Part shown: positions 9,015-17,587 of the stretch, piece after piece
How the letters are laid out: the number at the start of each line of letters is the position of its first letter
Numbering within the stretch: the stretch's first letter is position 1
Source: SG8-30 sp963710135
GTDB taxonomy: Bacteria; Pseudomonadota; Gammaproteobacteria; Steroidobacterales; Steroidobacteraceae
NCBI GenBank assembly: GCA_963710135.1
Contig: CAVPYY010000006.1
Span: 558,001-622,000 of the forward strand
Direction of reading: 5' to 3'
DNA: 64,000 bases
Position numbers and translations under genes: made by a program
The notes under the pieces: model-generated
What the model was told of the DNA's origin: nothing
Databases searched by the model: none
Seen by the model: only the letters and a program-made list of their open reading frames with translations

Positions 9015-10542
9015 TCAGTTGCCGCTGCCGCGGTCGTCGCCGCCGCCCTCGTCAAAGTCGCGGTCGTCGTCTTCGATCTCCACTTCATCCGCTGTGATTC
9101 GGGTTCCATCCCAGGTGCCTTCCGCCTCGACGATCCGTCCAGGCGCCCTGGCGAAGAACTCGGCAGAGCTGATGCGGAGGTCGCCTTCCTCGAACGACGT
9201 CGCCGCGGATGTGTCGACCACGACCGACAGAACCTGGAAGCTGGGCGCGGCCGGGTTCCGGAACGGCCCGCGGACCTCGACCTCGTCGTCAGCATCGACG
9301 CGCTCGAGGCGCCTGGCGCGGACCTGGTTTGACCCTGCCGGGTCCTCGTACCCGCGCACTTCCACCCAGTCTCCAACGCGCAGGTCCGCGGTGCGGAAAC
9401 GGTCGGATTCGTCGTCGTCGGTCTTGTCTTCGAAGCGCGTCATCGCGTCGGTGCTGACCTGCAAGCCCAGCACGGTAATCACGCCGTTCGCGTCGATGGC
9501 GGCCACGGGCCCCTCGAGCCGCACGGCGTTGTCGCGCTTGAAGTCGACCTTCTCGGCAATCAGCACGCCCTCGGCGTCGTACTGGCCCTCGACCTCAACC
9601 TTGACGTCGACGCCAAGATCACCAACCGCGCCGTCCTCGTACCGTGTGCTCGAAGTCGTGCGAACAGGGCGGCCCGCAACGTCGAAGTCAGTGGCATCCA
9701 CGAAGCGCGTGATCAGCCCCTCGATCTCGATCTCGTGGTCATCGTCATCGCCGTCGTCCCGTGATCTTCCGCTGCTGTCGTATTCGAGCTCAACCTTGCT
9801 CGCAAGCAGCGTGCCGTCAGCCGCGATCTGCGAGCCCTTGACTTCGACCGTATCGCCAATCGACAGCCCCCCACTGGGGAAGTCCTCGAGCATGGCTGCC
9901 GAGTAATCAACCCGCAGGGCGCCGATCGTGAAGCGCTTTGCGACCGCGTCGAGTTCGGCGACCTTCCCGGTAACCTCGAACGGGCCGCCGTCGTCATCCC
10001 GCTCGATACGCGTGGCGAGAATGCGGCCGGTCGAGTCGACGAAGCCACTGACTTCAACCACTTCGCCCACGCCGAGCCCGGCCAAGGACCGCGGAGAGAT
10101 GTCGTCGTCGAAGGAAGTGTCGCCATCGACCAGCACCGTCTGGCCGAGCACCACCATCACGCCATTGGTGACGTCGATGCTGTCGATCGGTCCCTCCACG
10201 TTGTCGTCGAAGTCGATGCGTTCCGCCCGACCGCTGCTACCGTCGTCGGCGACGCTGCCGCGCACGCGCACTATCTGACCGATCCGCAGATCGTCCTCGG
10301 TGGCCCGGTCATCGTCCTTGTATACGGAGGCGCCGTTCGTGTCGTAGCGCACCCCGTTGACGTAGACGCTGCCGAAGCCGGTGATGGTGCCCGTTGTTAC
10401 GATCGGCGTAGCCGTAGTCGACGCGCCGCCGCCCGGGCGGAGGTGATCCCACCGCTGCGCCGCCGTCTCCCGCTCCGCCACCACAAGCACTGAGTGTGGC
10501 AGCGGCAAGCACCGCCGATATTCGCGCCGTAAGCATGTTCAT
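9015..10542 (-). CDS. DUF5666-repeat lipoprotein, Asp-rich (one extra base near 10435)
   Basis: Function unknown. The N-terminus (MNMLTARISAVLAAATLSACGGG) is a lipoprotein signal with lipobox LSAC. The remainder is about six DUF5666-like beta repeats of 65-75 residues, each built on patterns such as VEGPIDSID, VLGQTV, VGEVVEVSG and ILATRIE, and ending in an acidic tail rich in Asp. The signal peptide is in one frame and the repeats in the next; removing one C/G near 10433-10437 joins them (GSPPPGGGAST) into 508 residues. The paralogue at 10650-12104 has the same layout without a break. It is the last gene of the DUF6502-DUF5666-DUF5666 operon. Asp clusters suggest metal binding, but this is inference. 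Confidence 0.8.
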
Positions 10543-10649
10543 GGTCTGTCTCTCCTGTCAGTTCGATCCGTCGATATGGTGGATGTCCCGGTCCATTCCC
10601 GGCGCCAGGCCGGGGCATGCACTTCTTCCATGAGATCCGCTGACTTGGG

Positions 10650-12104
10650 TCAGTCTTCCGTTTCGAGTTCCAGTTCATCTGCCAGCAGCGCGCCGCCGCT
10701 CGCTGTTCCTTTGGCGTCGACCAGCCGATCGGCTGCGCGCGCAAAGAAGGTGGCCGCGTCGATCGGCTGATCGTTCTCGTCCTTGAACTCAGCGTTGGCG
10801 ACCGCAGTCACGTCAGTGCCCAGAATCCGCAGGCTGCGCTGGCCCGCGTCCACCTGCGTCGCCCTGCCCCGTAGCCGGGCCACGTCATCCGGGTCGTCAC
10901 GCTTGACCCGTACCGCCGCCAGCCTTGATCCCGCGGTCTCTCCGCCGGCAACGTCCACGTAGTCGCCGGTGCGCAGCAGCCCGAGGTTGAACGGGCGCTG
11001 GTCGGCGTCGCTGTTGTCTTCGAAGGCTGTCGCCGCGCTGGTCTCCACGGTAACCCCGAGCACCACGAAAGTGCCGGCGGCGGCGTCGATCGTGGTCACC
11101 GTAGACACGGCACGCGCGCTGCTGTTCGGCTTGAACTCGATCTCGCTGGCCACCAGGACGCCACCCGAGTCGAAGGCGCCTTCGACCTCCACTTTCACAT
11201 CGAGCGCCAGGCCAGCGGACGTGCCGCCCTCGTAGACCGTCGCCGCGGAGGCGCGTACCGGCTGGCCGGCGACGTCGAAGTCCGCAGCCGAAACGAACCT
11301 CGTAATGAAGCCCTCGACATCGCCGCTGTCGTCCGCATCGCCATTCAGGCGGCGCGACTCACGCTCGACCGTGGTGGCAAGCAACGTGCCGCCGGCACCG
11401 ATGCTGCCTTCGATGTCGACCAAGTCGCCGTTCTGGGGCACGCCGTCCGGCAGCGCTGCGGCCCCGTAGCTGACGACCTGCGTGCCGATCAGGAAGCGGC
11501 TCGCGGCAACGTCGAGTCCCGAAACGGTACCCCGCAGCTCGACTTCGCCCGACGGTCCCTCGGACTCGACCCGGGTAGCCCGCAGCTGGTCCTGGCTGTC
11601 CCGCAATCCGCTGACCTCAACCCGCAGGCCTGCGGTCAACGACGCCAGTCCGTTCGTCAGGTCCGGGGAGAAGGCCGTGGCGCCGTCAACGCGAACCGTC
11701 TGGCCGAGTACCACGAACGAGCTGGCCGGCAGGTCGACCGACTCGACGTTGCCGCGCAGGTCTGCCTCGAACTCGATCCTTTCGGCACGGCTCTCACCGC
11801 CGGCCGTGGGAATCTTGATGACGGCGCGAACGATCTGGCCCACCTGCAGGTCGTCCTGGGTCGCCGGAGCGTCGTCCACCAGAATCGTGGTGCGAGCATC
11901 CACGGCATAGCGCTTGCCGCTGATGATCACGCTGCCAAAGCCGGTAATCGGGCCGACACTGATGCCGGTTCCCTCGATGCCTCCCGTGGGTGGTGGGGGC
12001 GGCGGCGGTGGGGCGACGGCCGTCCCGTCACTACTTCCACCCCCGCAGGCGCCGAGCATGGCCAGCAGCAACGCGGCCAGGGGTGCGCGGAAAACACTAT
12101 GCAT
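10650..12104 (-). CDS. DUF5666-repeat lipoprotein
   Basis: Function unknown. The 484-residue protein starts with a lipoprotein signal (LLLAMLGACGGGSS, lipobox LGAC), then a run of eight prolines (a flexible tether), then about six DUF5666-type repeats (for example VLGQTVRVDG, LRVEVSGLRD, QLRATRVES). The ATG at 12104 is chosen because AGGAG lies 7 bases upstream; an in-frame ATG at 12125, right after the stop of the preceding gene, has no Shine-Dalgarno sequence. It lies 22 bases after the DUF6502-like gene and 108 bases before its paralogue, so the three are probably co-transcribed. It is likely anchored in the outer membrane. Confidence 0.82.
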   Translation of the reverse strand: MHSVFRAPLAALLLAMLGACGGGSSDGTAVAPPPPPPPPTGGIEGTGISVGPITGFGSVIISGKRYAVDARTTILVDDAPATQDDLQVGQIVRAVIKIPTAGGESRAERIEFEADLRGNVESVDLPASSFVVLGQTVRVDGATAFSPDLTNGLASLTAGLRVEVSGLRDSQDQLRATRVESEGPSGEVELRGTVSGLDVAASRFLIGTQVVSYGAAALPDGVPQNGDLVDIEGSIGAGGTLLATTVERESRRLNGDADDSGDVEGFITRFVSAADFDVAGQPVRASAATVYEGGTSAGLALDVKVEVEGAFDSGGVLVASEIEFKPNSSARAVSTVTTIDAAAGTFVVLGVTVETSAATAFEDNSDADQRPFNLGLLRTGDYVDVAGGETAGSRLAAVRVKRDDPDDVARLRGRATQVDAGQRSLRILGTDVTAVANAEFKDENDQPIDAATFFARAADRLVDAKGTASGGALLADELELETED

Positions 12105-12125
12105 CTCAACGCTCCTGATAGTCAT

Positions 12126-12932
12126 CTAGGCATCCTGAATCTGATAAAGGCCCACGCCCAGGCGCAACGGGCGACGTTCGCCGCCCTCTCGAACTGCGTG
12201 GGCCGTCAGCCAATCATCGATTCGTTCCAGAAAGATCTGTCCCTCGCGCTCCAGCAGCGCGCGAAACGCAGGCAGATAGCGGCGCTCGACCTCCAGATTG
12301 ACGGCACGGCGCTCGAAGCGCGGTAGTTCCTGCTCCGCTCGCGTCAGGTTGTGAGCAAGCGTGGAAGCGACGTCATGCAGTACGCTGCCCCACAGTCGAA
12401 CCTGGTTATCTCCCATCGGCTGCGGCACGTAGGAACGCTTGACTACGCGCAACAGGCCGTCCTCCCGGCGCGCCAACGCGCCGCCGCCATCCAGCTCCTT
12501 GAGCACCGCCAGCACCGGAACGTCGCCCGCGTAGCGCCGCGACAGCGCCTCAAAGGTTCCATGCGGGCCTTCCAGCGCCAGGTCGCGCGGCTTTCCAGCC
12601 TCGTCTATGAACTCCGGATCCTGATGCCATCCAGACAGCACTCTGGAAGCACGCGTCATGAAGGTTCGCGGCATCTCGCCATGGCTCAGGGCCCGCTCAC
12701 GCCGCTGTGCCACCTCGCGGCGGCTCAGGCCAGTGAGGATCGCGACCCTCGACGCGTTGGCGGGCCGACCGCGCTTGCCGAACTCCTCGGTCGCCACCTC
12801 GACGAATGTGTCCTTGGCCAACTCAACGAACTCCTTCGAACCCCAACCAGCCTTGAGCAACAATCGAATGATCGGGCGAAGCACCTGACGGAGCGCTTCT
12901 TGCAGCAGCTGGTGTCTGCCCGATATATCCAT
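12126..12932 (-). CDS. DUF6502-like protein, probable autoregulator
   Basis: A cytoplasmic 268-residue protein with no signal peptide. The N-terminal third (VLRPIIRLLLKAGW, then SRVAILTGLSRREVAQRRERAL near residues 60-82) looks like a winged-helix or helix-turn-helix DNA-binding region; the C-terminal part is alpha-helical and charged. It resembles the DUF6502 family, which I recall lying beside DUF5666 genes. No Shine-Dalgarno sequence precedes the ATG at 12932. Instead, a near-perfect palindrome and a promoter end about two bases before the start codon. Inference: it represses its own operon and so controls the two DUF5666 lipoproteins. Confidence 0.75.
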   Translation of the reverse strand: MDISGRHQLLQEALRQVLRPIIRLLLKAGWGSKEFVELAKDTFVEVATEEFGKRGRPANASRVAILTGLSRREVAQRRERALSHGEMPRTFMTRASRVLSGWHQDPEFIDEAGKPRDLALEGPHGTFEALSRRYAGDVPVLAVLKELDGGGALARREDGLLRVVKRSYVPQPMGDNQVRLWGSVLHDVASTLAHNLTRAEQELPRFERRAVNLEVERRYLPAFRALLEREGQIFLERIDDWLTAHAVREGGERRPLRLGVGLYQIQDA

Positions 12933-12959
12933 ATGTGTGCATTACACGCACATATATGG
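12929..12959 (-). promoter_or_regulatory. Palindromic operator flanking the -10 box of the DUF6502 operon
   Basis: Arms at 12929-12940 and 12948-12959 match in 11 of 12 positions, with a 7-base loop. The minus-strand promoter is superimposed: TTGACA at 12969-12964, a 17-base spacer, and TGTAAT at 12946-12941, so the -10 box fills the loop between the arms. Predicted transcription starts around 12934, giving a leader of only 0-3 nt before the ATG at 12932. Confidence 0.75.
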
Positions 12960-13175
12960 AGTTTGTCAACAGGCAATGATCCGCCCGCCTGGATCGCCGC
13001 CGTCGGGACCCTTGAGAGCCGCCCTATCGATGGGGATAGACGCCAGCGCCAAGGCGCATAGGGACTGCCACGGCCGGCGCGGGGGCCCGCCCGGCTTTCC
13101 CCCTCGCCCGCGACGATTCCCCGCCCTGGGAATTGCCGGTAGGATGCGCGGGGCCAAGAGCGCCCCCGGACCCCT

Positions 13176-14144
13176 ATGCAGCTCAATGACATACGTACAC
13201 TGGTCGCGGACGACCTGAGAGCGGTCGACGCCGAGATTCGCGGCCAGCTGGCCAGCGACGTCGCACTCGTGCAGCAGGTCGGGGAATACATCGTGGCCGG
13301 TGGCGGCAAGCGGCTGCGCCCGCTCACGGTGCTCCTCGCTGCCCGGGCTGCCGGTATCGGGGAGCCACGCCACGTGCCGGCGGCCGCCATCATCGAGTTC
13401 ATCCACACCGCCACGCTGCTCCACGACGACGTGGTCGACGGCTCCCACAAGCGCCGCGGCCGGCATACCGCCAACGACATCTTCGGCAACTCCGCCAGCG
13501 TGCTGGTGGGCGATTTCCTGTATTCGCGAGCCTTCCAGATGATGGTCGCGCTGGACTCGCCGCGGGTCATGAGCGTCATGGCGGATGCCACCAACACCAT
13601 CGCCGAGGGCGAAGTACTGCAGCTGATGAATGCCGGCGATCCCGACACAACAGAGCAGCGCTATCTCGAGGTGATCTACCGCAAGACCGCCCGGCTGTTC
13701 GAGTCCGGTGCGCAGATCGCAGCGATCGTGGCCGAAGCGCCCGAGCGCGTCGAGCAGGGGTTGACCGCCTATGGCCGGCACCTGGGTGTCGCGTTCCAGC
13801 TGGTCGACGACGCGCTGGACTACCGCGGCAACGCCGAGGAACTCGGCAAGAACCTCGGCGACGACCTGGCCGAGGGCAAGCCGACCCTGCCGTTGATCCA
13901 TGCGCTGCGCAGCGGAACGCCCGAGCAGGTCGCGCGGATCCGCGAGGCCATCACCTCGGGCGGCACCACGGACCTGGCGCCCATTCGCGCGGCAATTGAA
14001 AGCACCGGGGGGCTCGACTACACTGCCCGACTCGCTCGACGCGAGGTGGATCTGGCCATCGAGGCGCTCGCCGACGTACCCGCGTCGGCCTTTCGCGATG
14101 CGCTGCGGGCCATGGCTGCGGATGCTCCCAACCGCACGTCCTGA
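13176..14144 (+). CDS. ispB: Octaprenyl-diphosphate synthase (trans-polyprenyl synthase, IspB type)
   Basis: Builds the long prenyl side chain of ubiquinone from FPP and IPP. The 322-residue protein has both Asp-rich motifs of trans-prenyltransferases: LLHDDVVDG near residue 83 and LVDDALDY near 210, plus GGGKRLRP for IPP binding. The order rplU-rpmA divergent from ispB is classic; here the DUF5666 operon separates them. It ends 21 bases before the tRNA-Pro gene. Chain length cannot be read from the sequence; Q8 is usual for gammaproteobacteria. Confidence 0.95.
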   Translation: MQLNDIRTLVADDLRAVDAEIRGQLASDVALVQQVGEYIVAGGGKRLRPLTVLLAARAAGIGEPRHVPAAAIIEFIHTATLLHDDVVDGSHKRRGRHTANDIFGNSASVLVGDFLYSRAFQMMVALDSPRVMSVMADATNTIAEGEVLQLMNAGDPDTTEQRYLEVIYRKTARLFESGAQIAAIVAEAPERVEQGLTAYGRHLGVAFQLVDDALDYRGNAEELGKNLGDDLAEGKPTLPLIHALRSGTPEQVARIREAITSGGTTDLAPIRAAIESTGGLDYTARLARREVDLAIEALADVPASAFRDALRAMAADAPNRTS

Positions 14145-14165
14145 CCTGGTCCAGTTGATGTCGTT

Positions 14166-14242
<77 letters not shown>

Positions 14243-14470
14243 ATTCGGCCTGCCGGTCTTCTTCACCGACCACGCCACGACGCTCCCGACCGCGTCGCAT
14301 TCTCATTCTCGACAAGGCCTGTCGCGCCGCATCGGCCGCGACTTGTACCTAAGCGCATGCGCATTGCTCCGCTGTGTCGTACTTGACACAGGGGACTAGA
14401 ATCATCAATGACAACAAGGGGGGGAGCCTGTTGGCATCCGCCCACAGGCGGTTAACTGGAGGAATCTTCC

Positions 14471-15169
14471 ATGTTGAAGAGAACTCATACCGCTGTCGCG
14501 CTCAGCGCAGCCATTGCCGCAGTCCTGCTCGCCGTACCGGCAGCACAGGCGGAACAGGGCGACTGGATCGTCCGCGGCGGCTGGACGCTCGTTTCACCGA
14601 AATCCAATAACCTGGTCATTCCGGGCTTCGACGAGGGGACACCGAGCACGCCGGCGAAACCCGCTCCCGGCAGTCTCGTCCTCAATGTCGATGACGGCTC
14701 AAGTTTTGGCTTCAATATCACCTACATGATGACCGACAACCTGGGTCTCGAACTGCTGGCGGCCGTGCCGTTCAAGCATGACATCAAGGCCCGGGTGCAG
14801 GACCTGACGACGAGCGCAAAGATCGCCGAGACGAAGCATCTGCCGCCGACCCTGTCGCTGCAGTATCACTTCATGCCCGACCAGCAGATCAGTCCTTACG
14901 TCGGTGCGGGCGTCAACTGGACCATCTTCTCCAGTGAGAAGATCGATCCGGCACTCGGCAACAAGCTGACGCTGGACGACTCGTTCGGGGTGGCCTTGCA
15001 GCTGGGCACGGACGTGGCCATCGGCGACACGTGGCTGGTGAACTTCGACGTGCGCTGGATCAACATCGAAACCAAGGCGAAAGTGACGGATGACGTCGGC
15101 ACTGCGTCGCTGGGGACGGTCAAGATCGACCCGCTCGTTTACAGCATCATGATCGGCTACAAGTTCTGA
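14471..15169 (+). CDS. ompW: OmpW-family outer-membrane protein
   Basis: A small eight-stranded beta-barrel that lets hydrophobic compounds cross the outer membrane. The 232-residue precursor has a signal peptide (MLKRTHTAVALSAAIAAVLL, cleavage after AQA), then the OmpW pattern: WIVRGGWTLVSP, NITYMMTDNLGLELLAAVPF, LPPTLSLQYHFMP, YVGAGVNWT, and a terminal aromatic YKF. GGAGGAA precedes the ATG. In the 228-base upstream gap a perfect TTGACA (14383-14388) is present but no good -10 follows it. The 85 bases after the stop contain a GC-rich inverted repeat (15192-15199 / 15212-15219) without a T-run. Confidence 0.92.
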   Translation: MLKRTHTAVALSAAIAAVLLAVPAAQAEQGDWIVRGGWTLVSPKSNNLVIPGFDEGTPSTPAKPAPGSLVLNVDDGSSFGFNITYMMTDNLGLELLAAVPFKHDIKARVQDLTTSAKIAETKHLPPTLSLQYHFMPDQQISPYVGAGVNWTIFSSEKIDPALGNKLTLDDSFGVALQLGTDVAIGDTWLVNFDVRWINIETKAKVTDDVGTASLGTVKIDPLVYSIMIGYKF

Positions 15170-15254
15170 AGGTACCGGTCTTGCGCAACCTGGCCGGGGC
15201 TCCACCTGGAACCCCGGCCAAGACCTGCCGCCGCCTTACCAAGGGCGACGACGG

Positions 15255-16799
15255 TCAGGGCCGGGACTCCTCGGCCGCAGAGGGTCCTGCCGTCCGTTGC
15301 GGCGGTAGTTCGGTCCAGGTGGCCGCGTCCACGTAGGCGCCCTCGCCGACCTTGCCGCGCATGTACTCCGGCAGGTCCGCTTCGCTGTACACGGTGACGG
15401 TATAGTCCCCGGCGCTGGGGTTCACCCTAAGCGGCACCACCGTCTCCTGGTAGGCCCTGGAGTTCCAGAACGCCTCGGCGTTCTCGAGACAGGGAAAGCG
15501 CACGATCAATGTCGCGAAGTTCTTGTCTGGCGTGCCCTCGAACACCGCGATGGGGCGCGGTGAGTTGAGGTAGTAGCCCCCGAGCGCCGGATACAGGCCG
15601 GACTTGGCCAGCGCCACGGCGTACTCGCGCATGCGCTTCGGATCCAGGGTGACGCCCGCCACCACCATGTACACCGGCTTGGCACAGCTAAGCGCGCCCG
15701 CCATCGACTGGCCGGCCGGGACGGACTGATACACCTCGATCGGAAAGCCGTCGGCCGTCTCGAACACGAAAGAACGCAGCCTGCCCAGCGTTGGCACGTC
15801 GAGCGTTCGCACGTCGCTCAGCACCGCAAGACCCGCCTCCCGCGCCCGTGCCAGGGCACCCTCGAGATCGGGCGTCTCGAACGACCACATGGCGATGCCG
15901 CGGTTGCGGGGCCCCAGCGCCACCGGCGGCGACCGTTCCGCATCCAGCAGGTCCATGATCACCAGGTAGCCCGCCCGCGACCCCGGACTGAACCACTGCT
16001 GGAAGCGCACGCGCGCGCCCTTCTGCAGGCCCATGCCGCCGTCCGGCCCGGCGCTGGCGAAAGTCATTTCCCGGCGCATCTCGTAGCCGAGCACGTCGGC
16101 GAAGGCCTTCGTCACACGTGCCGCGTCGCTGATGATCATGCTCGCGTACGCCGGACCGCCCAGTCCCAGCGCTGCATCGATGCTGCTCACCGGCTGCATC
16201 TCGCCGCGGTCGACCCCCAGAACGAGCACGTTGTCGGGCGCGCGGTAGTGCACTTCGCCGACCTCGTAGGTGGTCTGGTCGGCGCGCGGGAAGGCCATGC
16301 GGGTAATGCCGACCACCGAGCTGAAGCCCATGGCCCGCACGATTTCGTCGCGCACGGCAAGATCGTTCGAGGGAAAGCCCAGGCCCAGGGCGCCGAGGAA
16401 CTCGCTGTTGTAGTCCGGGCGCATCACCGCCGTCGTGGCGGGCACCTCAATGGCCCTGACCACGATGGCGTCGCCGAGTCCGCTGCGCGTGAACGTCATC
16501 ATGCGCAGCGACTGGCCGGGCGGCAGCCCCCAATGTTCGCGCAGCGCCACCGCGGCAGACCCGGTCAGCTCAGTGACGGCCGGCGTCATTGCCAGCGCAC
16601 CCTGATAGAAGCGCCGGGTAGTCTCCAGGTCGCCGGTGGTGATCGTGATCACGCGCAGTGGCGAGACGCGCGCGCTGGCGGGATCGGACCGCGGCAGCAT
16701 CGGATCCTCCGCGGGCCCGGCGGCGAGCGCCGTGGACGTGGCAAGGGCGAAGGCCGCGAGCCGGAACAGGCGGAGTGACGTCAGCACGCAGGATGGCAT
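15255..16799 (-). CDS. Exported two-VOC-domain / DUF1330 fusion protein
   Basis: Function unknown. The 514-residue protein has a signal peptide (LFRLAAFALATSTALAAGPA), a VOC (glyoxalase/bleomycin-resistance fold) unit at about 45-200 (VITITTGDLETTRRFYQGAL), a second VOC-like unit at about 205-365 (AYASMIISDAARVTKAFADVLGY and FVFETADGFPIEVYQ), and a C-terminal DUF1330 domain at about 375-475 (YMVVAGVTLDPKRMREYAVAL, PIAVFEGT). VOC proteins are usually cytoplasmic, so the export signal and the fusion to DUF1330 are odd. It stands alone between convergent ompW and the small exported protein at 16836. Confidence 0.75.
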   Translation of the reverse strand: MPSCVLTSLRLFRLAAFALATSTALAAGPAEDPMLPRSDPASARVSPLRVITITTGDLETTRRFYQGALAMTPAVTELTGSAAVALREHWGLPPGQSLRMMTFTRSGLGDAIVVRAIEVPATTAVMRPDYNSEFLGALGLGFPSNDLAVRDEIVRAMGFSSVVGITRMAFPRADQTTYEVGEVHYRAPDNVLVLGVDRGEMQPVSSIDAALGLGGPAYASMIISDAARVTKAFADVLGYEMRREMTFASAGPDGGMGLQKGARVRFQQWFSPGSRAGYLVIMDLLDAERSPPVALGPRNRGIAMWSFETPDLEGALARAREAGLAVLSDVRTLDVPTLGRLRSFVFETADGFPIEVYQSVPAGQSMAGALSCAKPVYMVVAGVTLDPKRMREYAVALAKSGLYPALGGYYLNSPRPIAVFEGTPDKNFATLIVRFPCLENAEAFWNSRAYQETVVPLRVNPSAGDYTVTVYSEADLPEYMRGKVGEGAYVDAATWTELPPQRTAGPSAAEESRP

Positions 16800-16835
16800 G
16801 GGTATACTTCCCGGCAGCGCGTTGCGAAGGTCATG

Positions 16836-17234
16836 CTATCGGTTCAGCCAGTCCCGCATGCGCCGCTGCGGGTCCTCCAGTGTCGCCTTGCAGCGCGGGC
16901 CATGGCGCTCGGCCAACGCGGCATACTGCGCGAAGTCGCTGCCGGCCTGCGCCGCGTGTACTTCGAGAAACTTCTCGAGCGCCGTGTTCACCGCCTCGGC
17001 CGAGGCTACCTCGGATGCCAGGCGCAAGGCGAGGTCCGCCGCGGCCCGCGCGTTGTCCGCCGCTTCCGTATCGCCCTGACGGCCCGCGCCCCTTGCCGTG
17101 ATCAGGTAGAAGGACGCGCACTCCACGAGCTCGGCGGCGAAGGCCTGGCGCGCCCGCGCCGGCTCGTAGGCCGCGCTCAAGGGCACCACTGCCATCAGCC
17201 CGACGGAAAGCCACAGACCCGCGCAGCGACGCAT
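16836..17234 (-). CDS. Hypothetical exported protein
   Basis: Not recognised. From the ATG at 17234 (GAGGA upstream) the product is 132 residues with a signal peptide (LWLSVGLMAVVPLSAAYEP). The mature part is alpha-helical with two conserved-looking cysteines (VECASFY, GPRCKATLEDP) that could form a disulfide. It lies 36 bases before the VOC fusion gene on the same strand and may be co-transcribed with it. An upstream in-frame ATG at 17261 adds nine residues without changing the signal. Confidence 0.6.
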   Translation of the reverse strand: MRRCAGLWLSVGLMAVVPLSAAYEPARARQAFAAELVECASFYLITARGAGRQGDTEAADNARAAADLALRLASEVASAEAVNTALEKFLEVHAAQAGSDFAQYAALAERHGPRCKATLEDPQRRMRDWLNR

Positions 17235-17314
17235 CGATGAATCCTCGCAACAGCCCCGCATCTGGCATCATATCGATGCCGCAATCGGCGCTCCATTATC
17301 GAGGTTGCACCGCC

Positions 17315-17419
17315 ATGAGCAAGGGTCTGGAACGCAAGAAGGAAACCAAGAAGAAGCCTGCGAAGACGCTCGAGGAGAAGCGCGCGGAGAAGAAGGCCAA
17401 GCGCGAAGCGCGCCGCTGA
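17315..17419 (+). CDS. Conserved 34-residue Lys/Arg-rich protein
   Basis: The peptide begins MSKGLERKKETKKKPAKTLE and ends in EKKAKREARR; about half the residues are Lys, Arg or Glu. Small proteins of this pattern (MSKG...KKKPAKT...EKRAEKKAK) recur in gammaproteobacteria; no function is known to me. GAGG lies 11 bases before the ATG. It would be disordered in isolation and likely binds nucleic acid, which is inference. It is followed after 22 bases by an A-run and a hairpin. Confidence 0.7.
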   Translation: MSKGLERKKETKKKPAKTLEEKRAEKKAKREARR

Positions 17420-17441
17420 GCGCCGGCGGCTCGACGAGCTC

Positions 17442-17468
17442 AAAAAAAATGGGCACCCAAGGGTGCCC
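17442..17468 (-). terminator. Hairpin with U-tract on the minus strand
   Basis: A perfect 8-bp stem, GGGCACCC / GGGTGCCC (17451-17458 and 17461-17468), is flanked on its left by eight A (17442-17449). It is therefore a canonical terminator only for minus-strand transcripts, yet no minus-strand gene ends into it. On the plus strand it follows the small basic gene but has no T-run. Confidence 0.65.
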
Positions 17469-17587
17469 GAATGTCTATGCGCGCCGCGAAAGCTAGCGGT
17501 CAGGCGTGACAGGGGCATGACGACTACGTTACCGGTTTGGTGAAACACCGCCTGCCGCGGGCGGCTGGCGTTTGGTAGGGTCGTCGC

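Noticed and set aside
14383..14411. Promoter for ompW
   Set aside because: TTGACA is perfect, but no acceptable -10 box lies 16-18 bases downstream, and TAGAAT is only eight bases away; not strong enough to list.
15192..15219. Terminator of ompW
   Set aside because: GGCCGGGG / CCCCGGCC forms a stem but has a 12-base loop and no T-run on either strand.
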